Source: Sporomusaceae bacterium FL31
Lineage (GTDB): Bacteria; Bacillota; Negativicutes; DSM-1736; Dendrosporobacteraceae
DNA length: 64,000 bases
Assembly: GCA_003990955.1 (NCBI GenBank)
Contig: BIFV01000010.1
Span: 124,001-188,000 of the forward strand
Direction of reading: 5' to 3'
Positions 53,672-63,114 of the stretch are shown one piece after another. The notes below the pieces were generated by a model. The model had not been told where the DNA came from. It worked only from the letters and a program-made list of their open reading frames with translations, and ran no database searches. Each line of letters starts with the position of its first letter. Positions within the stretch are counted from its first letter, which is position 1. The position numbers were made by a program, and so were the translations under genes.

Positions 53672-54937
53672 TTAACTGGATTGCTTTTTCTCGTACAGCA
53701 GTCGTTTGTCCGCCATCGATGCCTGCATTAACTCATAGGCTTCATTACAATTGCCAAATAAGTCAGCAACAATAGTGCCATCCAGCTTGCGATTTGCCAC
53801 CATTCCCCGAATTACCTTTTCGACTTTATCTGGTGACATGGATGCCCGGTATGGCCGATTCTCAGTAAGTGCCACGAAAACATCCGCTACTGCTACAATA
53901 CGGGAACCAAGCCGCAATGAGCTCTCACTGATCCGGAATGGATAGCCAGATCCATCCAAAGTTTCATGATGATACGCTGCCCATTCAGCAATAAGATCAA
54001 ACCCGTCGATTTGTTCCAAAATACGATAGGTATAATAGGTATGTTGTTTAATAATGGCAAATTCCCATTCGGTTAACTTGCCTGACTTCTCTAACAGCGC
54101 GTTCGGTATGGATAGCTTACCTAAATCATGCAGTAATCCGGCAATCCGCATGGCTTTAACCTCTTCAGAACTATACCCGCGAGCTTCAGCCAAATAGGCC
54201 GCCATAAGCGATACACTGCGCGAATGGGTAGCGGTAAACGAACTGGTACGGTCAATAATTGTTGCAAAGATTTCAGCAATATTGATTACATCCTTAATAG
54301 AAAAGCGCATCAACCCGTAGATATCAATATTACGGAAAAAATTGTGATAATAATGAGGATTAACCAAATCAAGCCAGAAACTTTCTTGTCTGGCAAATTC
54401 GTGGAGTGCTTTCACAAGATCAGGATCAAAGTAAGTTCCGCTCAGATTACGAATGGCCGATAAAATATCCGGTCGCTGCTCAAATATAAACACATTATCA
54501 CGCAGCAGCACTTCCACCCGGTCAGCCAGATTGATAATTCTGCTGGCTAAAGGAATATCCTTACCAGCTAAGCCAGACGGACTGCTGCCATCCCAGTAGT
54601 CATGATGATGGCGAATAGGCACAGCCAGCATGCCTAGCTGTGGCGAGTCTTTCAGTAAGTCATAGCCGGCCTCGGCATGAGCGTGAATATCCATATTATG
54701 CACTTTAAAATTATGTAATCGTTTTTTCTCCTCCCAGTTAGACGCAGCACCAATATCATGGAGCAGCGCTGCATAAACCAGCGGCTGCTGCTGGGAATCA
54801 TCCAGCCCGATATATTGGGCAATACGACTGCTAATCATGGCTGTACGCCAGTGATGGCGCGACAGCCCTCCACTGGAAAGCTCCAACGCCATGGACAGGG
54901 AGCGTAATAGGTTGATCGGGTGGATATTAAATTGCAC
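53672..54937 (-). CDS. Tandem HD protein with C-terminal HD-GYP domain
   Basis: 421 residues. First HD domain (about 25-195) keeps HDIGA, HAEAGYD, HHHDYWDGSSPSG. Second (about 220-405) is a full HD-GYP: LLHDLGKLSIP, KQHTYYTYRIL, YHHETLDGSGYPF. No membrane segment or other sensor. Both may be active; two-HD proteins are a known subset in Firmicutes and anaerobes. c-di-GMP phosphodiesterase predicted. The start is GTG (GAGAGGGG upstream). Confidence 0.9.
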   Translation of the reverse strand: MQFNIHPINLLRSLSMALELSSGGLSRHHWRTAMISSRIAQYIGLDDSQQQPLVYAALLHDIGAASNWEEKKRLHNFKVHNMDIHAHAEAGYDLLKDSPQLGMLAVPIRHHHDYWDGSSPSGLAGKDIPLASRIINLADRVEVLLRDNVFIFEQRPDILSAIRNLSGTYFDPDLVKALHEFARQESFWLDLVNPHYYHNFFRNIDIYGLMRFSIKDVINIAEIFATIIDRTSSFTATHSRSVSLMAAYLAEARGYSSEEVKAMRIAGLLHDLGKLSIPNALLEKSGKLTEWEFAIIKQHTYYTYRILEQIDGFDLIAEWAAYHHETLDGSGYPFRISESSLRLGSRIVAVADVFVALTENRPYRASMSPDKVEKVIRGMVANRKLDGTIVADLFGNCNEAYELMQASMADKRLLYEKKQSS

Positions 54938-54988
54938 ACGTACCGCCCCTCTCTACAAATTCTCTAAAAGAATGAACATCATCCTATA

Positions 54989-56356
54989 TCAGTCTGCTGA
55001 CTCTGCAGTAATGCGATGGATAAACCAGGCAACGGCCAGTAAATCGGCAGCACCGCCTGGGCTGATATTATGCTTAATAAATTCTTCATCCAATACAATC
55101 ACAGCTTGCCGCCCGCGTTCAGTACGCATTCCGCCAAGGTCTATAACAGATTGAACCCGTGGATGCACCCATTCTCGCAGTTTGCTTGGATTATGACGGC
55201 TCATCACCGTCGTATCGTCAATCCCTACAATAATCACAAGCAGTGTCTCGATCAAAGCATCATTGATGGTTAATCCGTCAGCCAGTGCTGCCCTTAATAC
55301 CGGCAGCGCCCGCTTTCGGATGATCATAAGACCATTTTCCAATTCGCCGCGTATCCCGGTTATACCATGTTCGCAGTATAATCTTGCCCCAGCAGTGGTT
55401 GGCTTATTTGCAGACTCAAGGTCATGTTTGACCAGCCCGGCAGTGATTTCAGCTACAGTTGCAAAAACAATTTCAGCCGATAAGAAAGAGCTGTTCCTCT
55501 TGATATATCCTGCCGCCGCAGCCGTGATTCCCAAAGAAAACAGCAGGCCCTTTTGCGTATTAACACCGCCGGTAGCGTGAAACATAGCCGCTTCACCTTC
55601 TAATCCAATCCAGCGCAAAACAGGTAACAACTCCTTTAATGAGCGGCAATGGATAAAGCCAGCCTGCGCACATCTGGCCAGGGTTGTACTTAAAGCGGCG
55701 GAACTGGCCATAAAAGAGTAAAAATCCATATCCTGATGAGCTCCGCTATTTACACGGTCAACCAATCCTGGTGCCGGGGTGGATGAAACCTCATACAGCA
55801 TCGCCTCAACAGCTAGTGCACCAAGCCACTCGGCAGTTTTGCTAATCTGGCGGGTTAACTGCGCTTGAAACTGATTGATTAGCTTAGAAACCGCTGCAGC
55901 CAATTCTTCAGTACTATGACTGCGTTCGCGCATGCATGCGAGTGCAGACTTGCTGCATACCAGACACTTCCGGCTGTTTCCTTGACTGTGCCGTGAAATA
56001 AGCTCACCATTTTCCCTAAAAACGTCCAGATCCAAAAGTCGCCCAAAAGCAGCTTCTTCTTCGATGGCTACCCCAATTGCTTTAATCTTCTCAGCATCGC
56101 CCTGCACCGCCAGGATGGCTTCCGGTCCGGTAAATAAATTAAGCACAACTTGATAAACTACAGGGAGTTTCTCATTAAGCCTGCCTACCGCATAATCACG
56201 CAATTGGTTCAATATGGGTAAATCCTTGACTGCTCCAGGCATATTAAGCGAAATACTAACAATGGGACAGCCAGTCACAGCACGCACCTCATCTTGCCGC
56301 TGTTTGCGAGCTTCTTTGGCTGCCAGAATATCCGCTAAAGTCACAGTTTTAATCAT
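54989..56356 (-). CDS. CitX-CitG fusion: citrate lyase prosthetic group synthesis
   Basis: Predicted to make the triphosphoribosyl-dephospho-CoA group and transfer it to citrate lyase acyl carrier protein. CitX part (about 1-160): CPIVSISLNMPGAVKDLPIL and Cys-rich RKCLVCSKSALACMRERSHS. CitG part (about 165-455): SSTPAPGLVDRVNSGAHQDMDFYSFM, GVNTQKGLLFSLG, GIDDTTVMSRHN, ISPGGAADLLAV. 455 residues, the fused form found in several bacteria. No citrate lyase genes (citDEF) lie in the window. An unusual leader precedes it. Confidence 0.93.
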   Translation of the reverse strand: MIKTVTLADILAAKEARKQRQDEVRAVTGCPIVSISLNMPGAVKDLPILNQLRDYAVGRLNEKLPVVYQVVLNLFTGPEAILAVQGDAEKIKAIGVAIEEEAAFGRLLDLDVFRENGELISRHSQGNSRKCLVCSKSALACMRERSHSTEELAAAVSKLINQFQAQLTRQISKTAEWLGALAVEAMLYEVSSTPAPGLVDRVNSGAHQDMDFYSFMASSAALSTTLARCAQAGFIHCRSLKELLPVLRWIGLEGEAAMFHATGGVNTQKGLLFSLGITAAAAGYIKRNSSFLSAEIVFATVAEITAGLVKHDLESANKPTTAGARLYCEHGITGIRGELENGLMIIRKRALPVLRAALADGLTINDALIETLLVIIVGIDDTTVMSRHNPSKLREWVHPRVQSVIDLGGMRTERGRQAVIVLDEEFIKHNISPGGAADLLAVAWFIHRITAESAD

Positions 56357-56407
56357 CAGTCTTCTCTCATTATCTTTTAATGTATTTCTTTATTGGTAGT
56401 AAATAAA

Positions 56408-56484
56408 ACAGACCTGGCAAAAGCCAAGTCTCGTCCCACAGGCCAAAGCCTTGGCATGATGATAGAATGAACACCGTCATTTGA
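56408..56484 (-). promoter_or_regulatory. citXG leader with terminator and competing pairing
   Basis: Predicted transcript leader. Minus strand hairpin AGACTTGGC-TTTT-GCCAGGTCT (56410-56431) followed by GTTTTATTT is a terminator. Upstream GCCAAG (56450-56455) can instead pair with the CTTGGC at 56423-56428, disrupting the terminator; a small hairpin GCCAA/TTGGC (56442-56455) is an alternative. No known riboswitch pattern is recognised. Possibly a protein-, tRNA- or ligand-responsive attenuator. Confidence 0.55.
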
Positions 56485-56490
56485 TAATTA

Positions 56491-56520
56491 ATTATATGGT
56501 ATTATGAGCGATTCGGTCAA
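56491..56520 (-). promoter_or_regulatory. Sigma-A promoter of citXG
   Basis: Minus strand TTGACC (56515-56520), 18-base spacer, TATAAT (56491-56496), about 128 bases of leader to the ATG. Confidence 0.7.
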
Positions 56521-56677
56521 CTAAACACTTTTCTTGTTTTATTATGTCAAAATATGTACATTGGCTATGAGGAGTTTTTTGCAGCGTCTGCTTTCTTATC
56601 ATGCAGCAAAAGTGATGATATAGTCAGAATATTGGCAAAAACACTAGCAAACCCCTGAATATGTACTCTCTAGGCAA

Positions 56678-56706
56678 TTGACAAACGCCATAGAGCATAC
56701 TATGAT
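56678..56706 (+). promoter_or_regulatory. Sigma-A promoter of the thioesterase gene
   Basis: TTGACA (56678-56683), 17-base spacer, TATGAT (56701-56706), a strong match. Confidence 0.75.
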
Positions 56707-56716
56707 AAACAAGAAA

Positions 56717-56726
56717 TTGTATACAA
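56717..56726 (+). promoter_or_regulatory. Possible operator TTGTATACAA
   Basis: A perfect 10-bp palindrome just downstream of the -10 and a partial repeat (AAATACAA) beside it. GntR-type proteins bind similar TGTATACA sites. Regulator unknown. Confidence 0.35.
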
Positions 56727-56792
56727 AATACAAACCTGAAAATGACTGTTGATTTAAAACCAAAGTTATTTCAGTGTTGAAGGAGCTCTTTC

Positions 56793-57218
56793 ATGAATAT
56801 TCAAACCTATGTGATTCATCATTTGGTCAAAAGCGCTGACCTAAACCACCATGGTACCTTATATGCAGGACGTGGCGCTGAATGGGTTGTGGAAGCCGGC
56901 TTTGTTGCCGCTTCAAGTCTAACTTCTACGGAAAGTACGGTATGCCTAAATATTCATGGCATGATATTCACTCGTCCAGTAAAGAGAGGCAGCCTGCTCC
57001 GCTATGAAAGCAAAGTGGTCTATGCAGGCCGAACCAGTTTAGTCTCCTATGTAAAAGTAAATGTAGGCCATACCAATGATTTCGTTGTTGATGGATTCCT
57101 TACTTTTATCCACGTCGATGAAACAGGCAAACCGTCTCCCCATGGAATTACAGTTGAAGCAATAACACCTGAAGATGCCGAGCTTCAACAAAAAGCGCGG
57201 GCATTTTTTAATAAATAA
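56793..57218 (+). CDS. Acyl-CoA thioesterase, hotdog fold
   Basis: 141 residues, YciA/BFIT-like. HHLVKSADLNHHGTLYAGRG with the conserved Asn-His-x-Gly, the hotdog helix EWVVEAGFVAA and RPVKRGSLLRYESKVVYAGRTS. Hydrolyses acyl-CoA; substrate unknown. The ATG follows GAAGGAG. It has its own promoter and terminator. Confidence 0.9.
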   Translation: MNIQTYVIHHLVKSADLNHHGTLYAGRGAEWVVEAGFVAASSLTSTESTVCLNIHGMIFTRPVKRGSLLRYESKVVYAGRTSLVSYVKVNVGHTNDFVVDGFLTFIHVDETGKPSPHGITVEAITPEDAELQQKARAFFNK

Positions 57219-57261
57219 TGAATCAAAGCAAGAATGATTAGGATGAGACTACGCTATAATG

Positions 57262-57288
57262 AAAACCGAGCCCAAAGGGCTCGGTTTT
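57262..57288. terminator. Rho-independent terminator
   Basis: AAAACCGAGCCC-AAA-GGGCTCGGTTTT, convergent genes on both sides. Confidence 0.9.
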
Positions 57289-57562
57289 AGCTTTCTAACT
57301 GTTTCATATAATTAATTAAAGCAAATGGCTTATAGTCCCAGGAATTGATGGTTTCGAGATAAAGCTCTCTCCCATATAGAACAGCCATAACTTTCTGTGC
57401 GTCGGCTTTCGTAAGACCCCGGTCTTTAAGGGCGTCTTCAACAATATCATAGGGTGCCTGATTGTTATGTGCTTCGACTACCGGCTTTAATGCTGCAATG
57501 ATATCCTGCAGTTGTTCCTCGGAAAGCTTAAGTTCTTGGATCCACTGGCTTACTTTACTCAT
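57287..57562 (-). CDS. Small helical protein, 91 residues, unknown
   Basis: Starts MSKVSQWIQELKLSEEQLQD; predicted all-helical, acidic, no Cys or membrane segment (EAHNNQAPYDIVEDALKDRG, QKVMAVLYGRELY). A spurious-ORF explanation is less likely given AGGGGAG upstream and the terminator at its 3' side. No family recognised. Confidence 0.65.
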   Translation of the reverse strand: MSKVSQWIQELKLSEEQLQDIIAALKPVVEAHNNQAPYDIVEDALKDRGLTKADAQKVMAVLYGRELYLETINSWDYKPFALINYMKQLES

Positions 57563-57631
57563 ACTGACTCCCCTTTCATTCGAACGATTTCAGCATTTGA
57601 ACACTCTTGCGCCTCTTACTTTGGACAGCAC

Positions 57632-57862
57632 CTAAACCTTGAAATCGACACGTCCACCCAGCCCCTCGGCACTTTCCCGGGCTCGATTGATCAACTGCTC
57701 CTCTTGGTGCTCTTGATTGTCTTCTTGCTCATTCATTGTTTTTCGCCGCTTTTGATTTGGAGAGTATTCCGGGCGCTTAAATACCCTTACTTTCCCTAAC
57801 GGCTTAACTTTTAGTATATTTGCGATTGCTCCTACAGGTTGAATATCTCTATTTTTGTCCAT
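57632..57862 (-). CDS. Small charged protein, 76 residues, unknown
   Basis: ATG behind GTGAGG, product starts MDKNRDIQPVGAIANILKVK and includes a basic middle (RVFKRPEYSPNQKRRK) and an acidic glutamine-rich C-half (NEQEDNQEHQEEQLINRA). No domain recognised; the ends (GAIANILKV...GGRVDF) may be short folding segments. Confidence 0.6.
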   Translation of the reverse strand: MDKNRDIQPVGAIANILKVKPLGKVRVFKRPEYSPNQKRRKTMNEQEDNQEHQEEQLINRARESAEGLGGRVDFKV

Positions 57863-57911
57863 AGCAACCTCACTCAATACATTTATATTAAGAGTAATTA
57901 TCTATAAACAG

Positions 57912-57945
57912 AAAAAAATCCTTCCACCTTACGATGAAAGGATTT
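57912..57945 (-). terminator. Probable terminator of the 56-residue gene
   Basis: Minus strand AAATCCTTT...GGAAGGATTT followed by T7; loop of about 12 bases. Confidence 0.7.
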
Positions 57946-57960
57946 GTTTTGACAGCTTTA

Positions 57961-58131
57961 TTAAATCACTAATTTAGGTACAACCTTTAGCTGGTTGTAC
58001 AATGCAAAGTACTGCTCACACCATTCAACCAACTCGGACATGAGCTGCTCCCTTGTATCTGAATCCATATCAGTTTGTTTTAGCTGCAATGATAAATCCA
58101 TAATCTTTTGTTTGACTGCTAACGGTTCCAA
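57961..58131 (-). CDS. Small helical protein, 56 residues, unknown
   Basis: TTG start with AGGAGGGG 7 bases upstream; product starts MEPLAVKQKIMDLSLQLKQT and continues DTREQLMSELVEWCEQYFAL. A short helical hairpin is plausible. The pattern recalls small sporulation regulators but no family match is made. Longer in-frame starts lack a ribosome site. Confidence 0.6.
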   Translation of the reverse strand: MEPLAVKQKIMDLSLQLKQTDMDSDTREQLMSELVEWCEQYFALYNQLKVVPKLVI

Positions 58132-58359
58132 GCCATCCCCTCCTAGGCACTCTAGCACAAGCATACACCCTAACGCCTGCAAGATTTGTAGTTATCTGTA
58201 GGCAGTTACTTTATTTTTAACGACAAAATATATATTTATGCAGTCCTTATTACGGATATACTATAGCATTTCCCATTATAAAATTATTTATAGATAACAT
58301 GAAGCCCCATTCGGGTTAATACAATGTATTATAAGCATCCACAATAAGGAGAGTCATCT

Positions 58360-58878
58360 ATGAGCTTACAAGGTCCAGCAGCCCGCTATAAAGTACAAAC
58401 AGATTTTATCTGCAATATTAACCAGCAGTTTCGCAATAGCCTTACCCCTGGTCAGCGTATTGCTGATCGTGTGGCGAAAGTTGTGGGAAGCTGGCCGTTT
58501 ATTATTTATCAAAGTGTTATTATTATTTTCTGGATGAGTATCAACTTGTATCTTGTTTATATGAACAGCCTCAATCCAGATTATTTTAAAGCCTGGGATC
58601 CGTACCCGTTTATTCTCCTCAATTTAGTACTAAGCTTCCAGGCCGCCTATACCGGCCCGGTTGTGATGATGAGTCAAAATCGCCAGGCTGAGAAAGATCG
58701 GCTTATGGCTGAACAAGACTATCAGGTCAATAAGAAAACAGCTGAAGAAATACGGGTGGTATTAGCTCATTTAGTTCACCAAGATGTAATCATGCGTGAA
58801 ATCATGATGCGTATTGAGAGCAGCCGATGTCAGGATTGTGCTCACAAAAGCAGCTCCAGCACTCCATTAGACGTCTAA
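58360..58878 (+). CDS. DUF1003 membrane protein
   Basis: 172 residues: RIADRVAKVVGSWPFIIYQSVI begins the DUF1003 core with two membrane helices (about 45-65 and 82-102), the YPFILLNLVLSFQAAYTGPVVMMSQNRQAEKDR block is diagnostic. Helical C-terminal tail with CQDC. Function unknown; found in many bacteria. The ATG follows AGGAGAG. Confidence 0.9.
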   Translation: MSLQGPAARYKVQTDFICNINQQFRNSLTPGQRIADRVAKVVGSWPFIIYQSVIIIFWMSINLYLVYMNSLNPDYFKAWDPYPFILLNLVLSFQAAYTGPVVMMSQNRQAEKDRLMAEQDYQVNKKTAEEIRVVLAHLVHQDVIMREIMMRIESSRCQDCAHKSSSSTPLDV

Positions 58879-58908
58879 GGGTCGCCTTAAAGGCATATTG
58901 TCCTTGGT

Positions 58909-59160
58909 TTATTTAACCTCTTTGTCACTTGTCAGTTCAAGCAGCTTACGTTTTAACAGCTCAACCTCGGCCTCCAGTTCATTGCTGCGTTTTTCCAGCT
59001 CTTCAAGCTTGTTCCTTTTTTCCCTTTTTTGCTGCCTGTCATTCTTACAATGTTGACGATGACCATCAAAGGCCACGCAAAAATCAATACAATCGGCTGC
59101 TATATCCAGAAATATAGCCCAAAACAATAAGCCATTCCGGTTAAAGCCAAAAAGCCCCAT
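58909..59160 (-). CDS. Small membrane-anchored coiled-coil protein, 83 residues
   Basis: Starts MGLFGFNRNGLLFWAIFLDI, a hydrophobic N-terminal segment (about 10-30), a basic patch (KNDRQQKREKRNK), then a heptad-like coiled coil (LEELEKRSNELEAEVELLKR). Unknown role, possibly a small scaffolding protein. GCGGAGG upstream of the ATG. Convergent with the DUF1003 gene. Confidence 0.65.
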   Translation of the reverse strand: MGLFGFNRNGLLFWAIFLDIAADCIDFCVAFDGHRQHCKNDRQQKREKRNKLEELEKRSNELEAEVELLKRKLLELTSDKEVK

Positions 59161-59230
59161 ACGCACCCCTCCGCCTACGTTATTGTATACACTTCACAAG
59201 CAGTACGTTACACAGGTTACTAAAAAATCA

Positions 59231-59259
59231 AAAAAAGCGCCCCACTACGGGGCGCTTCT
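59231..59259 (-). terminator. Rho-independent terminator of the chemoreceptor gene
   Basis: AAAAAAGCGCCCC-ACTAC-GGGGCGCTTCTG; the minus-strand side ends in T6. Confidence 0.88.
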
Positions 59260-59273
59260 GTTATTAATAGAAG

Positions 59274-60980
59274 TTATACCTTAAACTGTTTGACAATATG
59301 ATTTAATTCTGTAGCCAGTTTAGCTAAAGACTCTGAATTGCTGCTAATTTCATGCATACTGGCCGACTGTTCCTCAACCGTGGCCGCCACAGTACCGGCA
59401 TTATCTGATGTTTCTTCCGCAATGGCACTGATGTTTTGAACACTGGCCACCATCGCCTGTGTTCCTTTGGCCGTTTCGTCGACCGCAATAGCAATTTGCT
59501 CAATGCCATCTTTAACTGTACCTAGTGTTGCAATGATAGATTCAAAACCTTTTTGAGTATCTGACGCTGAGGTCTTACCTTTGCTTACTTCAGCATTGGC
59601 TTTTACAACCGTGTCGACAGCAAAAGCAATTTCACTGCCCATCGTACTGATAATCTCAGCAATATCTTTCGTCGCATTAGCACTTTGCTCCGCCAATTTC
59701 CGCACTTCTTCAGCAACTACCGCAAAGCCACGCCCCGCTTCGCCTGCACGTGCTGCCTCAATGGCTGCATTTAAAGCAAGCAGGTTAGTTTGGCCGGCAA
59801 TATCATTGATCACACTGACAATTCCTTTGATATCCTCTGATCCGCGGGCCAGCTTAGATGTAACATCAGTAATTTCTTTCATGGCAGATGCAATCTGTTC
59901 GTTTTGTTCAACCACTGCGGTCAGCATGTTCATCCCATTATCCGCTTCATGAACGGCATCATAGGTTCTGCTGTTAACCGAGCTAGCGGTTGCACTAATT
60001 TCCTGCGCACCAGCAGAGATCTGCTGCAAAGTTGCGGAAATACTGCTGATATTATCCGAGTTTTGACTAGCACCAGCTGCGATTGTCCCAACACTATTCG
60101 CTACTGTTTGCACGGCCGTCAAATGCTCATCAACGGTTGCACTAAGTTCTTCACCAGCCGAAGCCAGCATTTGCCCTGTTGTATGTAATTGGTTAACAAA
60201 CGTCTTGAGCGCCTTACGCATCTCAATAACAACCGTACCCATATCGCCAATTTCATCATTGCGGGTAGGATGGAGATCATCCCCAGTTAAGTCCAGTTTG
60301 CCTACATTAGTCAATTCCTGGCTGAGATTCCGTAATCGCTTCCCTAGATTGCGGCTATATAAATAAACAATCACAACAATCAATACAAGAATAATAATAC
60401 TGACTGTAATCGCAGTACTTACTTGTGTTTTACTGTGATTCACTACAAAATTGCTTTTGTCAGTTAAATAAGTGCTTTGTATCTGATTCAGTTTCAAAAA
60501 TTGGGCATCAATATCGGCAACCAACTGTCTCCCCTGACCCGTAATTTGTGACAAGTTAGGGTCATTCGCTTTTTTGGCTGCAATAACTCTATCACCTAAA
60601 ACCACGTAATCTGCTACAAGTTTTTCCAGTCTGGCGCCTTCTTCTTTAGTATCAGTCTCTTTAGATGTTGCATTATACCGCTTTACGGTATCAAGACTTT
60701 TCTGAATTTCATCACGATAGCTCTTTTCATAAAGAGCAGCGCCATCAGGATAAAATAAGAACCCGCGCATCGCCAGCAGTGCTCTTGTAAAATCAGTATG
60801 AGCATCCTTAAGCGCTAAAGCCCGCGCTGAGGTGTGACTAACCAAATTGCCCGCCATGTTGCCTACGTCACTAAAGTGATATACGACAAAGCCGAGCAAT
60901 GATAAAAAGAGAAATACAACAACACCGAACATGGCTGATAATTGAACAATAATAGGTAACCTAGTGCCTTTTGTCTTCAT
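59274..60980 (-). CDS. Methyl-accepting chemotaxis protein
   Basis: Chemoreceptor with TM1 (about 10-33), periplasmic helical sensor (about 34-185; [18 protein letters not shown]), TM2 (about 188-210), HAMP and signalling domain with [20 protein letters not shown]. Start at the ATG giving [14 protein letters not shown], with AGGAGG 12 bases upstream; a frame 72 bases longer lacks a ribosome site. About 568 residues. Third receptor of the window. Confidence 0.94.
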   Translation of the reverse strand: MKTKGTRLPIIVQLSAMFGVVVFLFLSLLGFVVYHFSDVGNMAGNLVSHTSARALALKDAHTDFTRALLAMRGFLFYPDGAALYEKSYRDEIQKSLDTVKRYNATSKETDTKEEGARLEKLVADYVVLGDRVIAAKKANDPNLSQITGQGRQLVADIDAQFLKLNQIQSTYLTDKSNFVVNHSKTQVSTAITVSIIILVLIVVIVYLYSRNLGKRLRNLSQELTNVGKLDLTGDDLHPTRNDEIGDMGTVVIEMRKALKTFVNQLHTTGQMLASAGEELSATVDEHLTAVQTVANSVGTIAAGASQNSDNISSISATLQQISAGAQEISATASSVNSRTYDAVHEADNGMNMLTAVVEQNEQIASAMKEITDVTSKLARGSEDIKGIVSVINDIAGQTNLLALNAAIEAARAGEAGRGFAVVAEEVRKLAEQSANATKDIAEIISTMGSEIAFAVDTVVKANAEVSKGKTSASDTQKGFESIIATLGTVKDGIEQIAIAVDETAKGTQAMVASVQNISAIAEETSDNAGTVAATVEEQSASMHEISSNSESLAKLATELNHIVKQFKV

Positions 60981-61112
60981 ACCTAAACTAATCCTCCTGA
61001 ATTGCCTCTGACATTTTTGTAAAAATTTTGCTCCTCTGACGTATTTCTGCAATTAATGTTAAAATCCTGCTCTTTATGACAGAATTTTAAGTATTTTGCC
61101 ATAAAACGACAT

Positions 61113-61154
61113 ATTAAAACAAAAGACCTATTTTTCTAGGTCTTTTGTTTTAAT
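61113..61154 (-). terminator. Terminator downstream of the tRNA cluster
   Basis: ATTAAAACAAAAGACCTA and its complement, 18-bp stem, flanked by AT. It lies past the last tRNA (Val) on the minus strand and closes the tRNA transcript. Confidence 0.9.
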
Positions 61155-61247
61155 AGCTTCTTAACATGATTTTCGACTCATAGATATTGTCCAGAGAAAT
61201 AAAAACGGTAATTCAAGCCAAGGCTTAAATTACCGCTGATTACAAAT

Positions 61248-61323
<76 letters not shown>

Positions 61324-61389
61324 ATATTTATATTCGTCAGACCTGCTTGTTGAAACTCAACAGCCTATGTCTAACATTGAATAACGAAT

Positions 61390-61465
61390 TGGTGACCCGT
61401 AAGGGAATCGAACCCTTGATACCGCCGTGAAAGGGCGGTGTCTTAACCGCTTGACCAACGGGCCA
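61390..61465 (-). tRNA. tRNA-Glu(TTC), copy 2
   Basis: Minus strand cloverleaf with CTTTCAC loop (anticodon TTC), TTCGATT T-loop, encoded CCA. Confidence 0.97.
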
Positions 61466-61469
61466 TACA

Positions 61470-61545
61470 TGGTGATCCACGATGGACTCGAACCATCGAC
61501 ACCCTGATTAAAAGTCAGGTGCTCTACCAACTGAGCTAGTGGATC
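61470..61545 (-). tRNA. tRNA-Lys(TTT), copy 2
   Basis: Minus strand cloverleaf with CTTTTAA loop (anticodon TTT), TTCGAGT T-loop, encoded CCA. Confidence 0.97.
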
Positions 61546-61591
61546 CTATATAATTAAAAAACCTTACATAGATGCAAGGATTCAATGACAA

Positions 61592-61668
<77 letters not shown>

Positions 61669-61705
61669 AATCTACATAGCCAGCCGTAAGGCTGATTCAG
61701 TTAAA

Positions 61706-61782
61706 TGGCGACCCGGATGGGACTCGAACCCACGACCTCCGCCGTGACAGGGCGGCATTCTAACCAACTAAACTACCGGGCC
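61706..61782 (-). tRNA. tRNA-Asp(GTC)
   Basis: Minus strand cloverleaf with CTGTCAC loop (anticodon GTC), TTCGAGT T-loop, encoded CCA. Confidence 0.97.
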
Positions 61783-61787
61783 GTATT

Positions 61788-61863
<76 letters not shown>

Positions 61864-61930
61864 ATATTTATATTCGTCAGACCTGCTTGTTGATCAATCA
61901 ACAGCCTATGTCTAACATTGAATAACGAAT

Positions 61931-62006
61931 TGGTGACCCGTAAGGGAATCGAACCCTTGATACCGCCGTGAAAGGGCGGTGTCTTAACCGCTTGACCAAC
62001 GGGCCA
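61931..62006 (-). tRNA. tRNA-Glu(TTC), copy 1
   Basis: Identical to the copy at 61390-61465. Confidence 0.97.
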
Positions 62007-62010
62007 TACA

Positions 62011-62086
62011 TGGTGATCCACGATGGACTCGAACCATCGACACCCTGATTAAAAGTCAGGTGCTCTACCAACTGAGCTAGTGGATC
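62011..62086 (-). tRNA. tRNA-Lys(TTT), copy 1
   Basis: Identical to the copy at 61470-61545. First tRNA of the cluster in transcription order. Confidence 0.97.
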
Positions 62087-62173
62087 GCGTTCTCACAAGA
62101 TATGATTATAGATGATTCCGGTAGGCTTGTCAACGTATTTTATTACCAAATTGATAAGCGTCCCGTTATTATG

Positions 62174-63106
62174 TTATCTCAACCACCAAAAGATCAAGGG
62201 ATAGATCAGCAGCAAATAGGCTGTTGTGGTAAAAACAAATGCAGCCATCACGAGGTGGAGATTAAGGTTATGAAGGCGCACCGCAATAACCGCATTGATG
62301 GCTGTCGGTGCAAATGACAGAATAAGCAGCGTATTAAACATTATGCCGTCATCAACAAGCATATAGGCAAGTCCATAAATACCGAGAGGTGTGAGTACAA
62401 ACTTAACCCACATGATTTGAACCGCCCATCGCCAATATTGATTAATTTCAGTAAAATCCAGCGAGTGTCCGACAGGAATCAAAGTCAGCCAGGCACTTAG
62501 GTGGATAAGTACCTCTACATACTCTGCGCACAAAACAGGACGTGACACCTGAGCAGCGTTCAACAATACACCTGCCAGCATGCCAACAACGGCCAGCTGG
62601 TTAGGATGAAATAAAATATTTAGCCACTGGATCTTTCTTTGCTCTTCACTTAAACAAGAGTAGTATTGCGCTAAAGGAAAACAAAATAAAAATAAAATAG
62701 CATTTTGTAACAGCACAGTAAGCTGAACATAAGCAAAGCCAACTTCACCATGCAACAGATAAACCGATATTCCACCCAACGTAAGCAAGTTTGACAACAT
62801 TCCGCTGAGGATGAAGCTGCCTCTGTCAGCCGCACTGCAGCCCTGACGGCGAATAAACAAATAGGTAAACCCTCCTGGTATGATGTGAAGCATCACTCCA
62901 AAGAGCGGCAGCCAGAATAAGTCCCAGCTGCAGCGAAGCTGCCAGAATGTAAAAAGATTAAGCAGCGGCAGTAAGAGAACAAAACAAGCTGCAATCATTT
63001 TATCAAAGACTTCGCGGGACAGTCTGGTACGACGAAGAGAATATCCGACAATGAGCGGTAACATGAGATCCCCAATAAAATAGCCGGCTTTTAGCGTAAT
63101 ATCCAT
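62174..63106 (-). CDS. AEC family transporter, copy 2
   Basis: 310 residues, about ten membrane helices, paralogue of 49837-50781. Shared anchors include LSNLLTLGGISVYLLHGEVGFAYVQLTVLLQ, LIPVGHSLDF and APTAINAVIAVRLHNLNLHLV. Such permeases export organic acids or amino-acid-like anions; substrate unknown. Starts 8 bases after the PAS-like gene, in a lipA-led operon. Confidence 0.92.
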   Translation of the reverse strand: MDITLKAGYFIGDLMLPLIVGYSLRRTRLSREVFDKMIAACFVLLLPLLNLFTFWQLRCSWDLFWLPLFGVMLHIIPGGFTYLFIRRQGCSAADRGSFILSGMLSNLLTLGGISVYLLHGEVGFAYVQLTVLLQNAILFLFCFPLAQYYSCLSEEQRKIQWLNILFHPNQLAVVGMLAGVLLNAAQVSRPVLCAEYVEVLIHLSAWLTLIPVGHSLDFTEINQYWRWAVQIMWVKFVLTPLGIYGLAYMLVDDGIMFNTLLILSFAPTAINAVIAVRLHNLNLHLVMAAFVFTTTAYLLLIYPLIFWWLR

Positions 63107-63114
63107 AAGATGGC

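Noticed and set aside
57512..57799. Plus-strand frame of 95 codons
   Set aside because: Antisense to two better-supported small minus-strand genes; no ribosome site.
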